From the NCBI RefSeq assembly GCF_002860255.1, contig NZ_PGVE01000012.1, positions 232,871 to 296,870 on the forward strand: a DNA stretch of 64,000 nucleotides. The letters are read 5' to 3'. Position numbers and translations under genes: made by a program. This DNA comes from Neobacillus cucumis. Its GTDB lineage: Bacteria > Bacillota > Bacilli > Bacillales > Cytobacillaceae. Under the pieces are notes generated by a model that was given only the letters and a program-made list of their open reading frames with translations, searched no databases and had not been told where the DNA came from. This document shows positions 18,333 to 29,087 of this stretch, one piece after another (position 1 is the first letter of the stretch; every line of letters starts with the position of its first letter).

Positions 18333-19349
18333 TCAACGCCCCTTTTGGACTGTACCTTTTTTTACTACATGAGGTGCCTCGGTTGTTCCTTTCAATTGGA
18401 TTCCATTCCCAATATTGACATCTTTATCTATAATTACTCCATCAAGTACACAATTTTCTTCAATTTTACACTTCTGCATAATGATGGAGTTACGGACAAT
18501 CGCCCCTTTTCCGATTTTAACGGCCCGAAAAATAACACTATTCTCTACTTCTCCTTCAATCATGCACCCATTTGCAATCATCGAGTTCGTAACCTTGGCA
18601 TCCTTTTTATACCGTGTTGGCGGCTCATCTTTTACCTTTGTAAAGATGGGCTCGTTCTTAGTAAAGACTTGTTTCCAAACGGTTGGTTGAAGAAGTTCTA
18701 AACTGTTTTGATAATAATTGCTGAGAGAGTCAATGATGGCAATATAGCCTGTCCAATCATACAAATTAATTTGAAATTGATGGCGTTTATCATGCACGAC
18801 ATCTAAAATATTGTAATAACCCTGATTCTTGTATTGTTCAAACAGAGAGAGCAATAAATCTTTGCTCAAAATGTATGTCTGTAGAGAATTCCCATTATGA
18901 ACGACCTCTGTAATATCCGCTCCTGTTTCCATATGACAATTTAAAATCTTACAAAAGTCAATGGTTCCGATGGTATAGCAATTAGTAATAACTACATATT
19001 TTTGCTTACTACGTAAGAAATAGGTCATATTTTTTGCGAAATGAGCAAAGGAGCCAAATCTCTCGTTTCTAGAATTGCCATCAGGTGAAAACACAAACAG
19101 CCCATCCCGCTTTCTGTCCAAGTCCCATTGTTTACCAGATCCTAAATGATCCATCAGCGACCGAGTCTCTTGACCGGTAAAAATAGCCACATTCGTAATT
19201 CCTGAATTCACCATATTGGATAACATAAAATCAATTAATCGATATCTTCCTGCATATGGAAGAGAGGCTAAAGAACGATGAGCAGTTAAATTTTGAAATG
19301 TGTCAAACTCAGTGGTGGCATTGATAATTCCAAGCATTGAACACGACAT
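18333..19349 (-). CDS. glgD: GlgD, regulatory-type glucose-1-phosphate adenylyltransferase subunit (first copy)
   Basis: 338 residues. It resembles GlgC but the pyrophosphorylase loop GGxGxRL is replaced by INATTEFDTFQNLTAHRS, as in known GlgD proteins, which modulate GlgC instead of catalysing alone. The C-terminal half is a left-handed beta-helix of hexapeptides ([20 protein letters not shown]). It should form a hetero-tetramer with GlgC. Ends three residues earlier than copy 2 because TTA in copy 2 is TGA here. ATG 19349 has an AAAGGGG-type site upstream; 30 bases follow glgC. Confidence 0.93.
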   Translation of the reverse strand: MSCSMLGIINATTEFDTFQNLTAHRSLASLPYAGRYRLIDFMLSNMVNSGITNVAIFTGQETRSLMDHLGSGKQWDLDRKRDGLFVFSPDGNSRNERFGSFAHFAKNMTYFLRSKQKYVVITNCYTIGTIDFCKILNCHMETGADITEVVHNGNSLQTYILSKDLLLSLFEQYKNQGYYNILDVVHDKRHQFQINLYDWTGYIAIIDSLSNYYQNSLELLQPTVWKQVFTKNEPIFTKVKDEPPTRYKKDAKVTNSMIANGCMIEGEVENSVIFRAVKIGKGAIVRNSIIMQKCKIEENCVLDGVIIDKDVNIGNGIQLKGTTEAPHVVKKGTVQKGR

Positions 19350-19379
19350 AAAATTCCCCTTTCTTCTCTTTCGGTTATC

Positions 19380-20510
19380 TTAGGATTCTTCCCCTGCATA
19401 CAGGATGACACTATCTTGCTTTGATGGACGAATGACCGCATGATCCTCCACTACGATTCCTGGGGCAATTATCGCTCTCTCTATCACGGCATTTTTTCCT
19501 ACACGAGCGTCCGGCATAATAACAGAATCGCGAATTGTGCTCCCTTCTTCTACGGTTACGCCCTGGAATAGTACAGAATGATGGATATTACCTTCCACCA
19601 TGCAGCCTTCATTAATCAATGATTCCTCTATTTGAGCTGACGGGGCAATATATTGGGGCGGGCGGTTTGGATTGGCAGAGTAAATTCTCCAATCACGAGC
19701 ATAAAGATCGAGTTCTGTTTCTTCTTTTAATAAATCCATATTGGCTTCCCACAAGCTGCCAACGGTCCCAACATCTTTCCAGTAGCCTTTAAATGGGTAC
19801 GCGACCACCTTTTTATTTTCTTCCAGCAACAGCGGAATAATATCCTTGCCAAAATCATTGGTTGATTGTGGATTTTTATCATCCATCTCTAAAAACACTT
19901 TTAAAACCGGCCATTTAAAAATGTAAATACCCATGGAAGCTAAATTATTTTTGGGAGATTTCGGTTTTTCCTCGAATTCAATGATCTCTAAGTCTTCATT
20001 TGTATTCATAATTCCAAACCGGCTTGCTTCTTCCCAGGGCACCTCAATCACAGAAATGGAAACATCTGCGTCCTTTTCAATATGGTAATCAAGCATTTTA
20101 GAATAATCCATTTTGTAAATGTGGTCACCGGAAAGAATGATCACGTACTCTGGATGGTATTGTTTTAAATAATTTAAATTCTGATAAATAGCGTTAGCCG
20201 TACCTCTATACCACCTAACACCGGAAGTTTCCGAATAAGGAGGCAACACGGTTACTCCACCATGAATCCGATCTAAATCCCACGCGCTGCCGATTCCGAT
20301 ATAGGAGTGTAACACAAGGGGCAAGTACTGAGTTAATACCCCTACTGTATCAATTCCAGAGTTTGTACAATTACTTAAAGGAAAATCAATAATTCGATAT
20401 TTGCCCCCATAGGAAACAGCAGGTTTTGCTTTATTCTTGGTCAATGAACTGAGACGGCTGCCTTGTCCGCCTGCCAGTAACATGGCTACGCACTTTTTTT
20501 TCTGTATCAT
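19380..20510 (-). CDS. glgC: Glucose-1-phosphate adenylyltransferase (first copy)
   Basis: 376 residues. Makes ADP-glucose from ATP and glucose-1-phosphate, the committed step of glycogen synthesis. The nucleotide loop [15 protein letters not shown] is intact; later come [20 protein letters not shown], the sugar-binding [12 protein letters not shown] and a beta-helix C-terminus. The start ([12 protein letters not shown]) lies 80 bases inside the end of glgB in another frame, with GGGGAGTAAAAATA as ribosome binding site, so glgB and glgC are tightly coupled. 57 of the first 60 residues match copy 2. Confidence 0.96.
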   Translation of the reverse strand: MIQKKKCVAMLLAGGQGSRLSSLTKNKAKPAVSYGGKYRIIDFPLSNCTNSGIDTVGVLTQYLPLVLHSYIGIGSAWDLDRIHGGVTVLPPYSETSGVRWYRGTANAIYQNLNYLKQYHPEYVIILSGDHIYKMDYSKMLDYHIEKDADVSISVIEVPWEEASRFGIMNTNEDLEIIEFEEKPKSPKNNLASMGIYIFKWPVLKVFLEMDDKNPQSTNDFGKDIIPLLLEENKKVVAYPFKGYWKDVGTVGSLWEANMDLLKEETELDLYARDWRIYSANPNRPPQYIAPSAQIEESLINEGCMVEGNIHHSVLFQGVTVEEGSTIRDSVIMPDARVGKNAVIERAIIAPGIVVEDHAVIRPSKQDSVILYAGEES

Positions 20511-22446
20511 TATTTTTACTCCCCTTTCTTGTTTTCAGAGGTCGTAAGATGGAGATTCCAAAAGGCGGGATGGTGAGTTCCAGATGACAGGGCTGGTTGT
20601 GAAAAGGCTTTACAATCGTTTTCATTTTCTTTTTATTTACTTGACCAGAACCACCATATGGTATGGCGTCACTATTGAAAATTTCATTGTAGTAATGGTA
20701 AGAAGGAACTCCGACTTTGAAGTTTTCATAAACTACCTCTGTAAAATTACACACGATGATCAGAAGATTGTCTTCCTGTTTTCCTTTCCTAATAAACGAG
20801 AAAATACTTTGTTCTTTATTATCAGGATCGATCCACTCAAAGCCTTCATTTTCATGATCTAATTGCCACAATGCCTTAGAACGTTTGTATAGCATCATTA
20901 AATCTTTAAAGTAATGATGCACTAAACGATGCATCTCAAAATCATGTAATTCCCAATCTAAATCCTCCAAATCCTTCCATTCATCAAATTGCCCGAACTC
21001 TCCGCCCATAAACAGCAGCTTTTTGCCAGGGTGTGTCATTAAATATCCTAAAAGTAAACGAAGTTGAGCAAATTTTTGCCAGTAATCACCCGGCATTTTA
21101 TTTAAAAGTGATTTTTTTCCATGTACGACCTCATCATGTGAAAAAGGCAAGATGAAGTTTTCTGAGAACGCATACATTAATGAGAAAGTTACTTTATCAT
21201 GTAAATACTTTCTGTTCCGCGAGTCTGCTTCCATATATTTTAAAATATCGTTCATCCAACCCATATTCCATTTAAAGTTAAAGCCTAAACCACCTTGGTA
21301 AGTAGGCGATGTCACAAGCGGCCAGTCTGTTGAATCTTCAGCAATTATGAGAACAGATGGTTCGGCTTCAAACACAACCTCATTCAGTTTTTGCAAGAAA
21401 GAAACAGCGTATGGGTTCTCCTGAAATGTACCGCTGGCATGCCAATACAGCATATTGGCCACTGCATCCACCCGAAATCCATCTACATGGTAGTATTTCA
21501 TCCAGAATAAGGCGTTAGAAATTAAGAAACTGTTCACTTCAGGCTTACCCAAATCAAAGTTCGCTGTTCCCCATACCTCGTTTTCCTGTACGTATACATC
21601 TTCATATTCATAGGTAGGCTGTCCATCAAACTTGTACAAACCATGGGCGTCCTTGCTGTAATGTCCGGGAACCCAATCAAGCAGAACACCTATCCCATTT
21701 TGATGGCATTGGTCAATAAAATACATTAAATCGTGGGGTGTGCCATAGCGGCTTGTCGGCGAATAGTATCCTGTACCTTGATATCCCCAGGAACGATCAT
21801 ATGGGTGTTCCACAAGAGGCATGATTTCAATGTGCGTAAAATGATGCTCAAGCACGTATGGGATGAGTTCATCAGCCAGCTCCCTGTAAGTATAAAAGGT
21901 ATGTTCATCCCTTTTCCTCCAAGAACCTAAGTGAACCTCGTAAATGCTAAGCGGTTCTTCATACACCGTTTTCTTCCGTTTGTTTTTAAACCACCTTTGA
22001 TCCTTCCATTCATATCCTTCAATATTATAGATAACAGAAGCGGTGTGAGGTCTGAGCTCCGAAAAAAAAGCATAAGGATCTGCTTTAAGTATGGTATCTC
22101 CTGCAGCTGTTTTTATTTGATACTTATAGATTTCATTTTCTAGGAGCCCAGGAATAAATAATGACCAGATTCCTTGATCATTAAGCTTAGTCATTCCATG
22201 CTTGCTTCCATCCCATTTATTAAAATCTCCGACAACATTCACTTTAATCGCATGTGGAGCCCAAACAGAAAAACGAGTCCCCTTTATCCCCTTTTGTAAT
22301 TCAACATGAGCGCCAAATACTTTGTAGCTCTCATACAAACTCCCTTCGTGAAAAAGGTATACTTCATAATCTGTAGGATGTGTTAAAACCACCTGTTTCA
22401 CCTCTTTGTCCTTCTTTTGAAAGAAAGTCAGAACGGCTAAATCCAT
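20431..22446 (-). CDS. glgB: 1,4-alpha-glucan branching enzyme
   Basis: 671 residues. An N-terminal CBM48 module (~20-110) precedes the GH13 barrel with [12 protein letters not shown] (nucleophile Asp), [10 protein letters not shown] (acid/base Glu) and [16 protein letters not shown] (transition-state Asp). A C-terminal beta domain ends [13 protein letters not shown]. It introduces alpha-1,6 branches into glycogen. The last ~35 residues ([20 protein letters not shown] onward) are an odd basic tail that reads over the glgC start; typical Bacillus enzymes end near the ILRP segment, so this tail probably arose by loss of a stop. First gene of the operon; RBS AAGGATTAAGGT. Confidence 0.95.
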   Translation of the reverse strand: MDLAVLTFFQKKDKEVKQVVLTHPTDYEVYLFHEGSLYESYKVFGAHVELQKGIKGTRFSVWAPHAIKVNVVGDFNKWDGSKHGMTKLNDQGIWSLFIPGLLENEIYKYQIKTAAGDTILKADPYAFFSELRPHTASVIYNIEGYEWKDQRWFKNKRKKTVYEEPLSIYEVHLGSWRKRDEHTFYTYRELADELIPYVLEHHFTHIEIMPLVEHPYDRSWGYQGTGYYSPTSRYGTPHDLMYFIDQCHQNGIGVLLDWVPGHYSKDAHGLYKFDGQPTYEYEDVYVQENEVWGTANFDLGKPEVNSFLISNALFWMKYYHVDGFRVDAVANMLYWHASGTFQENPYAVSFLQKLNEVVFEAEPSVLIIAEDSTDWPLVTSPTYQGGLGFNFKWNMGWMNDILKYMEADSRNRKYLHDKVTFSLMYAFSENFILPFSHDEVVHGKKSLLNKMPGDYWQKFAQLRLLLGYLMTHPGKKLLFMGGEFGQFDEWKDLEDLDWELHDFEMHRLVHHYFKDLMMLYKRSKALWQLDHENEGFEWIDPDNKEQSIFSFIRKGKQEDNLLIIVCNFTEVVYENFKVGVPSYHYYNEIFNSDAIPYGGSGQVNKKKMKTIVKPFHNQPCHLELTIPPFGISILRPLKTRKGSKNNDTEKKVRSHVTGRRTRQPSQFIDQE

Positions 22447-22803
22447 ACCTTAATCCTTAAATGATTTGTGTTCCTTATATCTCCTTGTAGTTTTTCTAAA
22501 TGGGAATATTTAATGCACTTAATAACCAAAGGGAGTTAAAAATAATATAGAATAAACCTGCTTGAAAACTAGTTAAAATCTATAATGCAGCCCTTTGATC
22601 ATATTCATCTGCATCATTTTACTTCCCCATTGAGATGATAAGGTTTAGGCCAGTATATTTGGCCACCATGGAAATGGCCTAATAATAAATAATCGAAATT
22701 CCAATCCTTCATGTTGAGAATGATATTGGGGTAATGAGTTAAAACTAAGTGGTACTTTTCAGCTTACATATTGGAGGAAAGTATTTAGGAAGTGATAGAA
22801 GAT
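22447..22803. other. Divergent promoter region between glgB and the DUF2238 gene
   Basis: About 350 bases with no ORF. It holds an inverted repeat TTAGGCCA (22645-22652) / TGGCCTAA (22675-22682) with a further TGGCC in the loop. I could not assign sigma-factor boxes with confidence. Confidence 0.4.
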
Positions 22804-23445
22804 ATGAAGGGAAAAAGTATCCTGACAATCCATGCTATGTTATTACTGGTTGTTACCGCGGTTTTTATTTGGTCAATTATCAAGCCTGCGAGCTATTTGT
22901 CATGGGCATTGGAAGCCATTCCGGCCATTATCGTTTTGATGATCGCACTATCTACATACAATAAGTTTCGATTAACTACCCTCTCTTACGTCATTATTAC
23001 TATTTTGGCTATTTTGATGTTTATCGGCGGCCATTACACCTATTCAAAGGTTCCTCTCTTTAATTGGCTAAAAGATACTTTTGATTTTAAGAGAAATCAC
23101 TACGATCGATTTGGCCATTTTATAAAAGGCATGTTAAGTATGGTAATAAGAGAAATATTAGTAAGGAAAACCCTTTTAACAAAAGGCACTTGGTTATTTT
23201 GGATCGTTACAAGTATTACTCTGGCCATCTCTGCTATGTATGAAATTGTTGAATGGATTAGTTTTGTGATAGGCAAGGGAGGAAAAACTGCTAAAAACTT
23301 TTTAGGGAACCAAGGCGATATATGGGATGCACAATGGGATATGGTATTAACCTTAGCTGGTACAATCATTGCATTACTTTTCCTATCCAAACTGCATAAT
23401 AGGTTGTTGCGAAAAGAATTAGGAAAAGGTCTTTCCAACTACTAA
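22804..23445 (+). CDS. DUF2238/YjdF-like integral membrane protein
   Basis: 213 residues. About six membrane segments, with the conserved loops NHYDRFGHFIKGML and MYEIVEWISFVIGKGG and the acidic NQGDIWDAQWDM typical of the DUF2238 family. The function of the family is not established. I start at ATG 22804, preceded by AGGAAGTGA (8 of 9 matches to the anti-SD complement); a GTG at 22792 is the alternative. It lies between the two glycogen gene sets but on the other strand, so it is probably not part of that pathway. Confidence 0.8.
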   Translation: MKGKSILTIHAMLLLVVTAVFIWSIIKPASYLSWALEAIPAIIVLMIALSTYNKFRLTTLSYVIITILAILMFIGGHYTYSKVPLFNWLKDTFDFKRNHYDRFGHFIKGMLSMVIREILVRKTLLTKGTWLFWIVTSITLAISAMYEIVEWISFVIGKGGKTAKNFLGNQGDIWDAQWDMVLTLAGTIIALLFLSKLHNRLLRKELGKGLSNY

Positions 23446-23544
23446 GGAACTGGACACTAATTATAAAAATAAAAAACAAAATTAATTAACCGAAAAAGTA
23501 GTTTTTTTTCACTCCTGGATATCTACAGAAAAGATGTCATAATA

Positions 23545-23623
23545 AACAAAAACCTAATCAAGCAAATGAATGCTGATTAGGTTTTGTTCTTTGTTTCTCT
23601 ATTAAAGCCCTTGTAGATTTGTC
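23545..23623 (-). repeat. 79-bp direct repeat, copy A (carries the glgA2 terminator)
   Basis: 71 of 79 bases match 27506-27584 in the same orientation. The two copies bracket the second glgCDA block. Weaker similarity continues for about 40 bases (GGGAAGATCG). Confidence 0.85.
23551..23587. terminator. Terminator shared by the DUF2238 gene and glgA2
   Basis: 10-bp stem AACCTAATCA / TGATTAGGTT followed by TTTG, between convergent genes. A diverged copy of the same hairpin lies at 27513-27545. Confidence 0.75.
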
Positions 23624-23677
23624 TATAAAAATGGGAAGATCGCATTAGCATTAATCCTTTTATTAGAAAAAAATCTT

Positions 23678-25123
23678 TTACTCGATTACTGGGTCAAGTA
23701 GCAGCCACTCATAAATCTCGTTATATTTCTTTGCTGATTGCAGCCAACTATAATCTTGACTCATCGCATTTTGTACCAACCGATTCCAAGTATCCTTTTG
23801 GTGATAAAAAGAAATCGCCCTTCTAACTGTATGCAGCATATCATGAGCATTGAAATTTTTAAATGTGAAACCGTTACCCGTACCTTTAAACTCATTATAG
23901 GATTGAACCGTATCATTTAAGCCGCCTGTTTCTCTGACAATGGGAATGGTACCGTACTGTAATGCAAGAAGCTGTCCTAATCCACATGGCTCAAACTGAG
24001 AAGGCATTAAAAACAAATCAGCCCCTGCATAGATTTGATGTGCCAAAGCTTCATTAAAACCAAGATATACCCCTACCTGATTTGGATACTCTTGTTCCAT
24101 TTGGTTAAAGAAGTTTTCATAATGGGGGTCACCTGAACCAAGAACGATAAATTGGACATCCTCCTTGATCAGATCCCGAAATACACGGAGAACTAAATCC
24201 AATCCTTTTTGATTGGTTAAGCGTGTGACCATCGCAATAATAGGCGTGGTTTCTAATTCTACCAATCCGAAATAGTGCTGTAGTTCTTGCTTATTTTTCG
24301 CTTTCCCCTCTAACGAATCGATATCATAGGAAACAGCAAGATCACGGTCTCCTTCTGGATTATAGACCGTATCATCTATCCCATTGACAATTCCTATCAG
24401 CTTATTTCTATGCTTTCGCAGGAGCCCATCAAGTCTTTCGCCAAAATAGGGATATTGAATTTCCTCTTTATAGGTCGGGCTGACAGTCGTCACGATATCA
24501 GATGCCACAATCGCCCCCTTCATAAAACTCACATCCCCATAAAACTCTAGTTGCTCATTGTTAAAATACTGTTGGTTTAATCCTAACAGATCACTCATTA
24601 CGCTATAGGGGAAAATTCCCTGGAATTGCAAATTGTGAATCGTAAATACGGTTTTAATATCTTTATAGAGCGGATTAAGACGATAGTGTGCGTCCAATAA
24701 AAAATTGACCATCCCTGTGTGCCAGTCATGGGAATGGATGACATCAGGATTAAAATCCAAATGAGGAATACACTCTAGAACGGCCTTACAGAAAAAAGAG
24801 AACCGTTCTCCATCATCGTAATGACCATATAAGGAATCCCGATAAAAATAATATTCGTTATCAATAAAATAATAGGTAATCCCGTCTTGCTCTCCTTTAA
24901 AGATGCCACAGTATTGGTTCCGCCATCCAACCTGCACATGAATTTCTTTGTGAAACTGAAAGGATTTTTTAAACTTTTCAGGAATCAAAGAGTAATTGGG
25001 TAAAATAACTCTCACTTCTGTACCAAGATCTTGTAACGCTTTAGGTAGTGCCCCCGCTACATCAGCCAGACCTCCTGTTTTCACAAACGGGACGCACTCC
25101 GATACGGCAAATAAAACTTTCAT
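23678..25123 (-). CDS. glgA: Glycogen synthase (second copy)
   Basis: 481 residues, same length as the first copy and with all main motifs kept: [35 protein letters not shown] and [11 protein letters not shown]. Differences are scattered substitutions with no frameshift, so it looks functional. Its ATG overlaps the glgD2 stop as ATGA, while in copy 1 the two genes are separated by six bases. Likely makes linear alpha-1,4-glucan with the neighbouring GlgC2/GlgD2; it may be expressed under different conditions from copy 1. Confidence 0.95.
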   Translation of the reverse strand: MKVLFAVSECVPFVKTGGLADVAGALPKALQDLGTEVRVILPNYSLIPEKFKKSFQFHKEIHVQVGWRNQYCGIFKGEQDGITYYFIDNEYYFYRDSLYGHYDDGERFSFFCKAVLECIPHLDFNPDVIHSHDWHTGMVNFLLDAHYRLNPLYKDIKTVFTIHNLQFQGIFPYSVMSDLLGLNQQYFNNEQLEFYGDVSFMKGAIVASDIVTTVSPTYKEEIQYPYFGERLDGLLRKHRNKLIGIVNGIDDTVYNPEGDRDLAVSYDIDSLEGKAKNKQELQHYFGLVELETTPIIAMVTRLTNQKGLDLVLRVFRDLIKEDVQFIVLGSGDPHYENFFNQMEQEYPNQVGVYLGFNEALAHQIYAGADLFLMPSQFEPCGLGQLLALQYGTIPIVRETGGLNDTVQSYNEFKGTGNGFTFKNFNAHDMLHTVRRAISFYHQKDTWNRLVQNAMSQDYSWLQSAKKYNEIYEWLLLDPVIE

Positions 25124-26145
25124 GATTGATTAACGCCCCTTTGTACGGTACCTTTTTTTACTACATAAGGAGACTCCGTCGTCCCTTTCAATTGGATTTC
25201 ATCCCCAATAGTGACATCCTTATCTAAAATGACTCCATCCAGTACACAATTTTCTTCAATCCGACACTTTTGCATAATAATAGAGTTTCGAACAATCGAA
25301 CCTTTGCCGATTTTAACGGCACGAAAAATAATGCTATTCTCTACTTCTCCTTCAATGATGCACCCATTTGCAATCATCGAGTTCGTAACCTTTGCTCCCT
25401 TTTTATAGCGTGTTGGCGGTTCATCTTTTACCTTTGTAAAGATGGGATCGTTCTTCGAAAAAACCTGTTTCCATACGGATGGTTGAAGGATATCTAAGCT
25501 ATTTTGATAATAACGGTTGAGAGAATCAATGATGGCGATATATCCAGTCCAATCATATCTATTAATCTGAAATTTATGGCGTGTATCATGGACGACATCT
25601 AATATACTGTAATAACCCTGATTCTTGTATTGTTCAAACAGAGAGAGCAATAAATCTTTGCTCAAAATGTATGTCTGTATAGATCTCCCATTATGAACGA
25701 CCTCTGTAATATCCGCTCTTGTGTCCAAATGCCGATCTAAAATCTTACAAAAGTCAATGACTCCCATGGTATAGCAATTGGCAATAACGACATACTGTTG
25801 CTTACTACGTAAGAAATAGGTCATATTTCTTGCCAAATGGGCAAAGGAACCAAATATCTCGTTGCTAGAATTGCCATCAGGCGAAAACAAAAACAGCCCA
25901 TCACGCTTTCTGTCCAAGTCCCATTGTTTGCCTGATCCTAAATGATCCATCAGCGAGCGAATCTCTTGGCCGGTAAAAATAGCCACATTCGTAATCCCTG
26001 AATTCACCATATTCGATAACATAAAATCAATTAATCGATATCGTCCTGCAAACGGAAGAGAGGCTAAAGAACGCTCCGCAGTTAACGTTTGAAAGGTATC
26101 AAACTCACTAGTGGCATTAATGATTCCAAGCATTGAACATGACAT
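25120..26145 (-). CDS. glgD: GlgD, regulatory-type adenylyltransferase subunit (second copy)
   Basis: 341 residues. As in copy 1, the catalytic loop is replaced ([18 protein letters not shown]) and the beta-helix end is intact, so a regulatory partner of GlgC is expected. It ends RGVNQS because the TGA of copy 1 is TTA here, which produces the four-base overlap with glgA2. 30 bases separate it from glgC2. Confidence 0.93.
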   Translation of the reverse strand: MSCSMLGIINATSEFDTFQTLTAERSLASLPFAGRYRLIDFMLSNMVNSGITNVAIFTGQEIRSLMDHLGSGKQWDLDRKRDGLFLFSPDGNSSNEIFGSFAHLARNMTYFLRSKQQYVVIANCYTMGVIDFCKILDRHLDTRADITEVVHNGRSIQTYILSKDLLLSLFEQYKNQGYYSILDVVHDTRHKFQINRYDWTGYIAIIDSLNRYYQNSLDILQPSVWKQVFSKNDPIFTKVKDEPPTRYKKGAKVTNSMIANGCIIEGEVENSIIFRAVKIGKGSIVRNSIIMQKCRIEENCVLDGVILDKDVTIGDEIQLKGTTESPYVVKKGTVQRGVNQS

Positions 26146-26175
26146 AGTATCTCCCTTTCTCCTCTGTGGCTTTTC

Positions 26176-27306
26176 TTACTTTTCTTCTCCAGCAAACAGG
26201 ATGACGTCATCCTGTTTTGATGGACGAATGACAGCATGATCTTCGACTACAATCCCCGGGGCGATAATGGCTCTTTCGATCAACGCATTTTTTCCTACAC
26301 GAGCGTCCGGCATGATAACAGAATCGAAAATCTGACTGCCTTCTTCTACTGTTACACCTTGGAATAATACAGAATGATGGATATTTCCTTCCACCATACA
26401 TCCTTCATTAATCAATGACTCTACTATTTGAGCTGACGGGGCAATATATTGGGGCGGCCGGTTTGGATTGGCAGAGTAAATTCTCCAATCACGATCATAA
26501 AGATCCAGTTCTGTCTCATCCTTTAATAGATCCATATTCGCTTCCCACAAGCTACGAACGGTCCCAACATCTTTCCAGTAGCCCTTGAATGGGTACGCTA
26601 CCACCTTTTTGTTTTCTTCCAGTAACAGCGGAATAATATCCTTTCCAAAATCATTGGTGGATTCTGGATTTTTATCATCCATCTCCAAAAACACTTTTAA
26701 AACTGGCCATTTAAAGATATATATACCCATTGACGCTAAATTATTTTTGGGGGATTTTGGTTTTTCCTGGAATTCAATAATCTCTAAATCCTCATTCGTA
26801 TTCATAATTCCAAAACGGCTTGCTTCCTCCCAAGGCACCTCAATCACAGAAATGGAAACATCAGCTTCTTTTTCCATATGATAATGAAGCATTTCAGTAT
26901 AATTCATTTTGTAAATATGGTCACCGGAAAGAATGATCACGTATTCTGGATTGTATTGGTCTAAATAATTCAAATTCTGATAAATAGCGTTTGCCGTACC
27001 TCTATACCACCTAAGACCGGAAGATTCCGAATATGGAGGCAATACAGTTACTCCACCATTCATTCGATCTAAATCCCACGCGCTGCCGATCCCGATATAG
27101 GAGTGTAACACAAGGGGCAAGTACTGAGTTAATACCCCTACTGTATCAATTCCAGAGTTTGTACAGTTACTTAAAGGAAAATCAATAATTCGATATTTTC
27201 CACCATAAGAAACAGCCGGTTTTGCTTTATCCCTCGTCAATGAACTAAGACGGCTACCTTGTCCGCCTGCCAGTAACATGGCTACGCACTTTTTTTTCTG
27301 TTTCAT
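26176..27306 (-). CDS. glgC: Glucose-1-phosphate adenylyltransferase (second copy)
   Basis: 376 residues, intact catalytic loop [15 protein letters not shown] and the [20 protein letters not shown] and [10 protein letters not shown] segments. Its ribosome binding site (GGGGAGTAAAAGTA) is retained inside the leftover glgB end, which probably explains why that fragment survived. It is now the first full gene of its operon, so a new promoter upstream (27.4-27.6 kb) would be needed for expression. Confidence 0.95.
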   Translation of the reverse strand: MKQKKKCVAMLLAGGQGSRLSSLTRDKAKPAVSYGGKYRIIDFPLSNCTNSGIDTVGVLTQYLPLVLHSYIGIGSAWDLDRMNGGVTVLPPYSESSGLRWYRGTANAIYQNLNYLDQYNPEYVIILSGDHIYKMNYTEMLHYHMEKEADVSISVIEVPWEEASRFGIMNTNEDLEIIEFQEKPKSPKNNLASMGIYIFKWPVLKVFLEMDDKNPESTNDFGKDIIPLLLEENKKVVAYPFKGYWKDVGTVRSLWEANMDLLKDETELDLYDRDWRIYSANPNRPPQYIAPSAQIVESLINEGCMVEGNIHHSVLFQGVTVEEGSQIFDSVIMPDARVGKNALIERAIIAPGIVVEDHAVIRPSKQDDVILFAGEEK

Positions 27307-27418
27307 TACTTTTACTCCCCTTTCTTGTTTTCACAGGCCGGAAAATGGAGATTCCAAAAGGCGGGATGGTGAGTTCCAGATGACAGGGCTGGTTGTGAAA
27401 AGGCTTTGAAATCGTTTT
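27254..27418 (-). pseudogene. glgB: 3' remnant of a second glgB
   Basis: Reading the glgB frame here gives [18 protein letters not shown], then [19 protein letters not shown], nearly identical to the end of GlgB at 20.5 kb. It stops at a TAG (27254-27256) about 50 bases inside glgC2. Everything upstream of this ~55-codon piece is missing. Shows that copy 2 once had, or was copied with, part of glgB. Confidence 0.85.
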
Positions 27419-27436
27419 CCTTTCCTATTTCTTTAT

Positions 27437-27495
27437 TTGTTTAGTACCCTATCTTTCAAAAATTTAAAACCATATTCTCTGAGTTCTATGAAAAT
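27437..27495 (+). repeat. 59-bp dispersed repeat, copy 1
   Basis: 55 of 59 bases match 59485-59543, same strand. Starts TTGTTTAGTACCCTATC and ends GAGTTCTATGAAAAT. It sits at the breakpoint of the truncated glgB. Confidence 0.85.
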
Positions 27496-27505
27496 GGTAA
27501 AAAAA

Positions 27506-27584
27506 AACAAAAACTTAATCAATCAAATGAATGCTGATTAGGTTTAGTTCTTTGTTTTTCTATTAAAACACTTGTGGATTGGTC
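27506..27584 (-). repeat. 79-bp direct repeat, copy B
   Basis: Matches 23545-23623 at 71 of 79 bases. Here it lies just downstream of the MFS gene ending at 27670, so it probably acts as that gene's terminator (hairpin around TAATCA / TGATTA). Confidence 0.85.
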
Positions 27585-27669
27585 CTCTACTTACTTATAA
27601 CGGGAAGATCGTAATAGCGTAAGCCATGGCCCCTTTATAAAAAACTTTTTCAAGATGATAAACCACATT

Positions 27670-28869
27670 TCATCCTGTTATTCCAACTGATTGAGAATTT
27701 TTCTTTGCCCGAACTCGATGAATGAATACAAGTCCAACCATTAAAATAATCGACGCGCAAACCAATATACTTGGAATGATGAAGATTCGCGGCTGGTAAC
27801 CAGGAATGAAAAAGGGCAGAAAATAACCAATCAAAGAAGCTGTCTGAGATAAGAAAACATATAAGCTAGAACCAAATCCAATGCGAGTATGAAACATACG
27901 TTGTACATATCCCATTGCTACCCCATACAAAACCGAGACGAAGAAAGAGTATAGGGGCTGGGCTAGAAAGAACACCCATAACGGCGGTTGTACTGAGTAC
28001 AATATATAAGTGATTAACGCACCTATGCTTCCAATCATGATAACAGGTTTACTGCCGAACTTATTGGCCCAATATCCTGCAACTGTCATAAACGCTAATT
28101 CAAAAACAGCCTGAACACTCCATAAGTAAGACATGATCTGGGGAGCTTTAAACAATTGAACGACAACAAGTGGTAAATAGAGTCCTCGTAATGCGTCAGC
28201 ACAGGCGAGAAAAAGAAGAGCAAAAAGCATGACGAGGGAGAAAGTTTCACCTTTTACACTTGATATGGAGCTTTGAGCCTCATACTCTTTGTAGATGATA
28301 AGTACCACGAACAAAGCTGCATATCCCAGAAAGTTCCCCCACAGAACACTTTTGAATTCGCCAATCATATATAAATTCGCTCCTACTAGCAATCCAGTAA
28401 AAAATCCTACACTAAACGTGGCTCGAAGCCAGATTTGCGCCATTTCATAAATGTCGGGGGCAAGGGTCATAAAATGATTTCGTGCCATGGCAAATAACTG
28501 CCCCATAATAAGTCCAGAAGGTGCGACAGCAAAAACCATACCCATCAGCGTTATCACATAGGTTGCAGCATTCATATAAATTAGCAATCCGGCCATACAA
28601 ACGATACAGGCAAATATGGGCAGTCGTTTCTTTCGCTTGATTTTATCGCTGATTATACCGACCACCATGGTCGTTACCATATTCAGCAATAAAGAAATAG
28701 AAAAAATTGAAACGATTTCAATTTTAGATAAACCAATTTCATCACGCATATAGACCGCGTTCATCGGTGCCAAAATCCCCGTTCCAATGCCGTACAAAAA
28801 CATACCAATTAGTAGAATCCAAGCTCCTTTGATTTTCAAAAATAATTTAAAATCGTTGATTACTGTCAC
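27670..28869 (-). CDS. MFS transporter, sugar-efflux (SET)-like
   Basis: 399 residues with about 12 membrane segments. The GTGILAPMNAVYMRDEIGLS opening, the loop GIISDKIKRKKRLP between TM2 and TM3 (MFS motif A) and the WANKFGSKPVIM loop place it in the MFS. The pattern RATFSVGFFTGLLVG resembles sugar efflux transporters of the SetA group. Export of a sugar or sugar analogue is therefore a guess supported by the carbohydrate-rich neighbourhood. Monocistronic; no regulator adjacent. Confidence 0.75.
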   Translation of the reverse strand: MTVINDFKLFLKIKGAWILLIGMFLYGIGTGILAPMNAVYMRDEIGLSKIEIVSIFSISLLLNMVTTMVVGIISDKIKRKKRLPIFACIVCMAGLLIYMNAATYVITLMGMVFAVAPSGLIMGQLFAMARNHFMTLAPDIYEMAQIWLRATFSVGFFTGLLVGANLYMIGEFKSVLWGNFLGYAALFVVLIIYKEYEAQSSISSVKGETFSLVMLFALLFLACADALRGLYLPLVVVQLFKAPQIMSYLWSVQAVFELAFMTVAGYWANKFGSKPVIMIGSIGALITYILYSVQPPLWVFFLAQPLYSFFVSVLYGVAMGYVQRMFHTRIGFGSSLYVFLSQTASLIGYFLPFFIPGYQPRIFIIPSILVCASIILMVGLVFIHRVRAKKNSQSVGITG

Positions 28870-29087
28870 TTTTTCAGCACCTGCCCTGTAAAATGAAATT
28901 TCTACTATATTAATTAGATTTTCGACTTATAAACACCTGAATAATATGTATTAAAAAACTCAACAACGATTAAATCACTTTGTTTGCATTTTGACAGTAA
29001 AAAAAGGACTATTGTAAAGGATATAAATAAATAACGTCGAAAATGATTATTACACGATGTTTTTTGAAGTAGAAAGGATGGGCGAAT

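Larger units (their letters stand above)
16881..20625 (-). repeat. Large duplication, copy 1 (glgA-glgD-glgC-3' end of glgB)
   Basis: Matches 23678-27418 in gene order, gene length and most of its sequence. The match runs through glgA, glgD, glgC and about 115 bases of the 3' end of glgB, then stops. Confidence 0.9.
23678..27418 (-). repeat. Large duplication, copy 2 (glgA-glgD-glgC-glgB fragment)
   Basis: Counterpart of 16881-20625. The homology ends inside glgB at about 27418; a 59-bp dispersed repeat begins about 20 bases further on. Confidence 0.9.
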
